Assembly (NCBI GenBank): GCA_051294375.1
Contig: CM119263.1
Location: forward strand, 28,107,260 to 28,171,259
Reading direction: 5' to 3'
Length of the DNA: 64,000 nt
Source: Paraspadella gotoi
Taxonomy: Eukaryota; Chaetognatha
Part shown: one piece after another, positions 46,020 to 64,000 of the stretch
How the letters are laid out: each line of letters opens with the position of its first letter
Position numbering within the stretch: position 1 is the first letter of the stretch
Program-made: the position numbers and the translations under genes
Notes under the pieces: generated by a model
The model's input: the letters and a program-made list of their open reading frames with translations, nothing else
The model's database searches: none
Told to the model about the DNA's origin: nothing

Positions 46020-48795
46020 ATATTAAATTTATTCAGTAATGTATGTATTGTACAGAAGCAATCGTTTCATATTTGAGAATATTACAAGCCGAGTTACATA
46101 TAAGGTGAGAATATTTCAAAAACGCTATCTTAACATGTATCTGTGTTTTTTTACGAGGTTCTACTGGGATGTTGACTTTTGGAATCTAAATCCGGCATAT
46201 CAAATCACAGATTACTTAGTAAAAAGTCATGATGATTCGAACTATGACTAAAAAGGATAAGAAAATAGTGAGGAGTGCATCTCTTAACTCTGTAAAGCAA
46301 GATGAAAAATACCGATGTTGTGTTGAATTTATTCCTGTTTCGTTAGATTTGATGCTTGTCCGTCGTTTGTTGTTTATAATTCATAGCAATCATCATCATC
46401 AATGATGGCGGAATCATGTCACATAAACATCATTTATCAAATTCAGAACACACAATAGCCATCAATAATCATTCACATCAAGCATACTGATAAACTATTC
46501 ACATCATCTATTCATCCTATCATCAACAATTATATCATCAACATACAATCATTAATAGCGTCGTCTGTCGTCGCGTCGTAAGTCCGTTATACCAATTGTG
46601 TCGTCGTCGTGCGGTCGACGAGCGAGCAACGCACCTCTTATTTTCTGTGCAGTAAAATAAAAAGAGAGGAATGACGACACGTGTTATACAAATACTCCGA
46701 GACCTCTGCTGCTCATACAACTTTTCTTTGCTAAAGAGATAGAGAGACATAGAGATACTAGTAGAGAGTGATGGAGCAGAAGAGAGTATGAAGGTTAAAG
46801 AGAGAAGAGTACGGAGTAGAGCAGAGAGATATGACGAAAAGAAGAGAGATGAGAAGAGAAGGAAGAAAAGAGACCATAGTACTGAAAATTGAGAATGAGA
46901 GTTTAGTAGTATGAGATAAACTGATACAGGAATGAAGAGTGCTCACGCGATAATATTTTAAAAAAGTAATAATAATATAATTTTAAAAACATAAATAAAG
47001 AAAAAGCTATATTTATTAGTTTATATTCGTCTTTAACTTAACAGTCTAATAATTTTTAATTTAGTATACATTAGATAAAACAAATATTGATCAGTAGAAA
47101 TCCTGTTGAATAAAAAGGTTCTTCGCACATCGATTTTTTTTGTTGCGATGAAAGGTCTGTTTTAAATAAATAAATATGAAAGCAAATTTGATTTTCGCGA
47201 AGCTAATCCGACTTATTAGAAAAATTGTTTATAGACGTCATGTGTCGCGGCTCTAGAGTCCAAAAACTCACACCTAATGAATATCTTAACTTATACGCTC
47301 GCTTATTAGAATCTAATCTCACTACATATAGCTAATATAACTACTCCTGTTACACATTGTTAAATATATAATCGTAAATGTAATTTCCCTTTTCCTGATC
47401 AATCCTAGCATTCGCTCTTCTAATTCTACTATACAAAAATTCGTTACTAGATCGAAGAGGTGCATCGTCTCCTTCCGTAAGCATATCTTGCTTTTGTATT
47501 GGCATGCAATATTTGATTCCTACAATGTCCAAGAATCAACTAAAATACTGTACGGAGAGTCTAGCCAGCAGTGTCGTGACGAAATTACGGGACTTATTAC
47601 AGTCTTTCGTACCCGGTCCGAGACCCCTATATTTCTCTGATTGTATCAATTCTATTGGTTAAAAGGAAGGATCAAAATTTAGAAAATTAGCACGCGTCAA
47701 ACAAGATGGAAAAAAAAACAGAACAGGCGGGTGACAAAGAACGTAGTTGTCGTAGTGCTGCACCTAAGGCCGGCGATAAGCGAAGTACGCCTAATTACTG
47801 AAAAAAACTAAATTACTATAAGTATCACTATAAATCGGGAGTATTTCATCTGAATTTCCAGACTGACAACGAAAAAAAACGCGTCATTAATAAAAATTTA
47901 GCGTTATTAATTGTTTAAAACGATTATTATTTGTTTATAAAAATCATTACGGGCATGAGAACGAAAACAAATCAAAGAAATTTATTAAATCTTGGAATGA
48001 ACATAAGTATAAAAGGCGAGTAGGACAAGAGAAATTTAGTGAATCATTTATGTTCTCATTCCCATGGTTACGTGTTACATTTTTTATATTATTTTCCTAA
48101 TTTCTCAACTCACCTCATTCGCGCGCGAATCTGGAATCCGTACTGTGGTAAAACGTTTATCTTTATCTCCTCTCCCATCTCAAGTCTCAGAGCTTTATTC
48201 TCCTCTCCTTCAATCTTCATCATCAATTCTCAAGTACTTCTCATCTCTCCTCATCCCGACCACCTCAGGCGGAAGGGCATGAAATTGGTCTTCGACCACA
48301 ACAATTTACATAGACAATCCAAGAGAAAAACCGAACAGAAGAAAAGCAACCTTTTTCTTTCTCTTTCCCCAAAAATATTTGAATAAAAAATAAAAATAAA
48401 AAAAAATTGAAAAAGTTGAACCAAAGGAAATTTGGCAGAACTTTTCTCAGACTCGGACTTTCCTCTCAAACCATCACCGAAAGATTTTAAAGTTTTTTTA
48501 TCTTCATTTTAAAAACATATCATTTTTATATTCATAGCAAAAAATATAACAAATCAAGAAAGGTAAAAAAAAGAGTAAAAAAATAACATGTTTTTTTTCA
48601 TGAGCCAGCACCTCCACAGATAGAACAGATGCTACTGCTCTGTGATTTTTCTGGAAGCTTGTCTTCTTTTTTTTTTCTTCACGATATCCGTTGCCTTTTT
48701 CTAGTTTTTCCGGACGATGTTTGTTTTTCTCAAGATGTTTTAAGACCTCCCGCCAACTGTGGCGGTGGCGCGTCGAGCGGATAAACAAAAAAAAA
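46020..48795 (+). repeat. Intergenic direct duplication, copy 2 (error-rich)
   Basis: Shares anchors with copy 1: ATGTATTGTAC then TCGTTTCATATTTGAG (43,525 and 46,040), CAGTTTTAAATAAATAAATA (44,248) against CTGTTTTAAATAAATAAATA (47,157), and a block at 45,170-45,535 matching 48,430-48,790. Copy 2 is longer, with scattered one- to three-base insertions, and its simple repeats are scrambled. That is the pattern expected of uncorrected long-read sequence. Confidence 0.6.
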
Positions 48796-51633
48796 TCAAA
48801 GCAAACCCGAAAACCAAGATCGGTGAGATTGGATGGCTTAAGAAAATTGTAAATACAAATTCCATAGAACCGAGAACAAATGGGAATTAAATCCTCTCAC
48901 AAACTGCTACGCTTAAACTACAATGAAGTCAAGGACCTCATCCGACCTATAATACACATATTTCTTCATCACATCTACAAACCTCATAATCTTTGATTCT
49001 ACTCCTCTTTCAATCGGTACAGCTGATCTATTTAATTGTTATATTATACTATTATGAATTAGTTCTCATTGTTTCTCTTCTTTAAATTTCAATAAGAAAG
49101 GAGCACATTCGTTAAATTATGATTACTTTGCGTTATTCTCTTTTTATCTAAACTATTTTCTACAAAATCGTCCACGGGAGATATTATCATAGTTGGAGAC
49201 TATTCATTGTTAAAAACCAAGGGCATAGACGTCGTCTTCCTCAACCTCTCTCCCTTCTTCTTACTCCACCCATCCATTTTCTCTCCCCCTTCTCCATTCC
49301 TTTACCTGCTCTCGTCACACCTCCTTTCTTCCTCCCCCCCTCCTGAGAGCGAGCGTAGTACGCCCCTCCTGCGACTCGGTGAGACTCCACTTCAGGATCT
49401 CACGGAGTCGCGCGTTCATCTACCCACCTCACTCATCTCATCTACCTCACTCATAATCCATTGCGCTTCTCTCTGTTCGCGCCAATCCTACCCGATTCGC
49501 CATCAAATCTCCGGCACTCGCATCGTCCTGCTCTCTTCTCCTCATCTCCATCAAGCGGGCACTCCTACTACATTCGGGTATCTCTCACGCCTGCTACTAT
49601 CATAATCAGTCATGCTAATTACCTGATCCAATCGGAGGTAACAGTGGCAGATGAAGAAAAGAACTGGGGAGGAAGTTAGAGAGAGTAAAGAACAGGAGCA
49701 GAGAGTAGAGTAGGTTAATGAAGATGAGAGGCAGAGTTTATAGTGAGGAGGAGAGAAAGGAAGCTAGTTAGAAGCGTAGAGAAGGGAGAAGGAAGAGGTA
49801 GAAAGGTGTATCAAAGCTAATACCAAGCAAAAAACGAAAAGAGAAGAGAACCAGTTATTAATTATGACGCTGCGTATCTACGCCATCCAGAGAGTACGAG
49901 TCAGTAAATTAATACACCGTACATATAACCGTACATATGCAAAATATAAACTAAAGAAAGTAATGTAAAAATTATGAAGAGGTAAACACTTATATAATAT
50001 ATATGCGACATTCAGAACGCTCCGCCTCATACATAACGCGACATCCAAACATCTAGTAACCTTCACGGTCCAATTGTCACCACTGCATCATTTGTGCTCT
50101 CCTTGGCCAAGTCTTGAGAACATAAGTGTCATACTCTGAATAACTTCTCTCTCGATTCTTTTCCACCTAACCTTGAAATCTCCTTCGCTCTTTTGATCAC
50201 CCCATGACTACTATCTTGCGCCAACTGCATCCCAATGTAAAATTTTCGTTTTTTGTTCCTCTCTCGGCTTATATAGATTTTAAAAGAATTGCATCTTAGA
50301 GGCCCGGTCGCTAAAATAGGCTCCCTGAGAATTCGGGGTTTGTTTAAGGTATTTTTCGGGGGTGGTACTCTGTTTGTAAAACCAAATCGAAGTGGTCATA
50401 ACCAACCTTCAAATAACACGATTCGACTTAACATTCTTATGTATGTCACTCTTTCTTAACATAAGTTGTCTGCGACGAGACCCTGTATGCGCACCAGATA
50501 CTACCTGCGACCTCTGACGGCGGAACCAACCCGACAAAAAAAGCTGGCTATCCTCCTCTCTTCATCTTCTCTCAGGACATATTCTTCTCTCGGGCTCTCC
50601 GCGTCCGTCTTCATCTCTCACCTGAAAAAGGAGAATCATGTTCACGGACCCTGTCTCGCTCCGTCCACGCCTCGGTGGGCATTTTTATATATTTTATAAG
50701 CTTTGTTCTCGAATTTTCAGTGATGAATTTGTGGATCCAAATATCTACTCCCTCATGCGAGCATTTACCATAGAGAAAGGAAATTCGTATTTTTTTATAT
50801 CGGACCTCAATTTAAGACGAGGTTGGAAATTTGTTTTAAATGAATGACAGTTCACTTTCGCTTTCGTATGTGGAGGTATATTGATTAATAACTTGTCTTT
50901 CTGCTTTTAATGTTCCTTTATTCCAGCATCCTTGTCTTTACCTTCTATGCCGGTGGCCGTGGTTGGTTGTGTGTCCGGGTAAATTTTTTTGGAGGGAGTC
51001 TAGGAATAGTGTATATTTATTGGTCGGAGGGGAATTGGAGTTGGGATAGGTTAAGACAAAAGACGTCTGGTTAAAAAAAAAAAAACGTAACGATGTTCAA
51101 AAACTTTTTTGTGCTTGTTTCTCTAAAAAAGAAAAAAACCAAAAAAAAAAAAGACTCTTCTCCCCGAAAAAAAATACAAAGCAACTCGCATCGTCGGGAT
51201 TGGATACTAAAAATAACCTCTACCTTACATTTCGTCCTATCGTCGTCCGTTTTTCTTCACGTCGTCATCATCATCGTCCAATTAAAACTTGAATTCTCAA
51301 CAAATTAACATTTCGATCAATTTAAAAAAAAAAAGAGTTTAATTCCAGTAACAACAAATCCATCGCTTAACCTAATGTACAACAAATAAAGCCATTTTCG
51401 ACCTATACTTTCTTTAATTTTGATGAACCGATAGGCCAAGCTTTGACTTGTTATCGGCAAAGACTTCTCTTTTTATAGATTGCAACGGTTATTTACTTTT
51501 ACTTCTGCTCATTTCACGTTGTGTAGTTTGATATATATAATATAATTTATATCATTTATTCGGCAAATCTGCAAATTTTTTTTTCATTTCCAAGAAACCA
51601 TGTAGTATTTTTTTTTTCATGATTCTACAATTA
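48796..51633. other. Gene-free spacer
   Basis: Several short open frames but none with splice-consistent neighbours or a recognisable domain. 48,860-50,640 has the same scrambled look as the preceding noisy copy. 50,640-51,630 is cleaner, AT-rich sequence. Confidence 0.4.
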
Positions 51634-51658
51634 NNNNNNNNNNNNNNNNNNNNNNNNN
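51634..51658. other. Assembly gap (25 N)
   Basis: 25-N join in the upstream region of the MATH-BTB gene. Confidence 0.98.
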
Positions 51659-52196
51659 AAGTCGGCCTCTCCCGTATTTACATTTCTTTCAACATCACAA
51701 CTCATAACTTTTTTCTTCTTTTCTTCAATTTCTTCTTTTTTTTATTATTATTATTTCTGTTTCTTTTCTTTATTGTACGTAGGATGTATTCTGCACTCAA
51801 ACCTAACTGATCATCACTTAACAAACAAGACTAGTCTCCTTCACGTTGGCTAACAATGAGTCTCCCAACCAAATCCTCCAAACTGTTTGCGCGAGACTGA
51901 AATCCTGGGCCAAATGATCCTCGTGTTGAGTCTCCCGACAATCCCTCATCGACAACTCGCGATCAAAACTAAAACAGAAAGTGACAGTTTCAACTGTTTA
52001 TATTTTGGCCGACGATAATTATCTTTTTTTTTTTTTGTTGACATTGAAAATATTTATTTTTTTAAAAACAGTTTGAATGTTAAAGACTTATTTATAAAAT
52101 AAAATAAAAACGAAAAGAAAAGCGAACAAGAAACTTAAAATAAGAACAAATAAATCGTTATTGTTATCAAGTTAAAAAGAGAAAACTAAAGCAATC

Positions 52197-61193
<8,997 letters not shown>

Positions 61194-61814
61194 ATTCGTC
61201 CAAAAACTTTTCAATTTAAAAAAACAATTTTTTTTTAATACTTTTTTAAACTTCTATAATGTTTTATTGTACATTATTCCTTGACTCCTCGTTCAAATCA
61301 AAATATCGCCTGGAGTCATAAAGCGTTTTTGAGCTTAGAAAATTTTAGAAGCTTTTATATTTTTTTTGGCGTGCGTTTTTTTTTTTTTTTCTTTTCTGAG
61401 GTAGAAATTTTAGAAGTTGAAACCCTCTAACTAACTGTGAAGTATCAACCCGTTTTGCAGGATACATTTCTGCCGGTAACGAATAATTGCATTCCTTCTA
61501 CGGAGATTTTGTTACGCGTTTTGTTTTCAAGTTTTATACAATGAGGTCGTTGATACTTAATCCTAACTGTTTTTCTATTGTTTTTTAATTTTAAACTCAG
61601 GTTTATTCCCGTGTTTTGATTTTTTCACAAGAATTGTACTAATATTTTCTATTTGTTATTATTTATTACTTTATTTATTGGCTAAATTTCAGCCTACTGA
61701 ATTGTGGATTGTTTAAGATAGCAATGTTGTCATTTTAATATCTTCGGATCGTTTGTTTTCATTCCAATGTTGAAATTGATTTGATTAGATTCTCGGATTC
61801 TTCCTTTCGAGGAA

Positions 61815-61820
61815 AATAAA
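61815..61820 (+). terminator. Candidate polyadenylation signal AATAAA
   Basis: Hexamer about 620 bases after the exon 10 stop and about 110 bases before the next start. Position alone supports it. Confidence 0.2.
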
Positions 61821-61928
61821 CAATGATCATCTAAACGAGCAAAAGGCTTCCGCGGGAAACAGCCAGACGTAAACAAAAAGAAACAAACAAAAAGAAAAGG
61901 AAACAAAAGCCAAAAATCGAAACCGAAA

Positions 61929-63831
<1,903 letters not shown>

Positions 63832-63860
63832 GTTAGTGAGATACTCAAAATATTAATCAA

Positions 63861-63865
63861 TCAAT

Positions 63866-63914
<49 letters not shown>
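63861..63914. repeat. (ATCA)n repeat
   Basis: About 12 ATCA units just after the last visible donor. Confidence 0.93.
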
Positions 63915-63915
<1 letters not shown>

Positions 63916-64000
63916 TCTTAGTTAATTTTCTCGCTCCATTCATTCAACCATCCATCAATGAATCCGTCCTCCATACTCCATCTACTTATCAGTCCTCCAT

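Noticed and set aside
50466-50847. Two open frames of 77 and 69 codons upstream of the MATH-BTB gene
   Set aside because: No matching splice phases with neighbours and no recognisable domain. One lies in noisy sequence.

Overview
The window is nuclear DNA of an animal, almost certainly an invertebrate. Protein genes are split into many short GT-AG exons. There are intron-containing tRNA-Leu genes, abundant (GA)n/(CT)n and trinucleotide repeats, and AT-rich spacers. The protein-coding anchors are metazoan families: a FAM184 coiled-coil protein and an SPOP-like MATH-BTB protein. I cannot name the phylum from sequence alone.

Layout. (1) Positions 1-12,900 hold no gene I can support. There are four long N gaps, aspartate-codon repeats, and nested direct and inverted copies of the same few hundred bases. 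(2) Positions 13,001-15,126 (+) carry a three-exon gene, reconstructed here from matching splice phases, for a protein of about 260 residues ending in a CaaX prenylation box. (3) Positions 17,278-43,330 are the FAM184 locus, present in three pieces: copy A (minus, 17.28-22.93 kb, 3' half), copy B' (plus, 22.96-31.9 kb, inverted internal part) and copy B (minus, 32.08-43.33 kb, all 26 coding exons). Four introns of copy B each hold a tRNA-Leu(CAA) gene in the sense direction, and these reappear in A and B' (ten tRNA copies in total). (4) Positions 43.3-52.2 kb are intergenic, with a noisy direct duplication. (5) Positions 52,197-61,193 (+) are a MATH-BTB (SPOP-like) gene whose third intron is interrupted by a 5-kb inverted copy of its own downstream part and of the next gene. 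It has two alternative 3' ends. (6) Positions 61,929-63,831 (+) are the start of a gene I do not recognise, running off the right edge.

The genes do not form a pathway. The CaaX gene and FAM184 converge on an AT-rich spacer at 15.1-17.3 kb. FAM184 and the MATH-BTB gene diverge from the 43-52 kb spacer. The MATH-BTB gene and the last gene are in tandem, 0.7 kb apart.

The inverted and direct copies differ mainly by one- or two-base indels, often in homopolymers, and several junctions sit at 25-N gaps. The simplest reading is an assembly that stitched together haplotypes and uncorrected fold-back long reads. A real palindromic locus is not excluded. The biology that survives this caveat is: nested tRNA-Leu genes in one host gene; minisatellites seeded on the exon 3' end plus 5' splice site in three introns (one unit of 39 bp reads in frame with the exon); (GA)n tracts growing directly out of 5' splice sites; and duplicated, alternatively used BACK-domain terminal exons.
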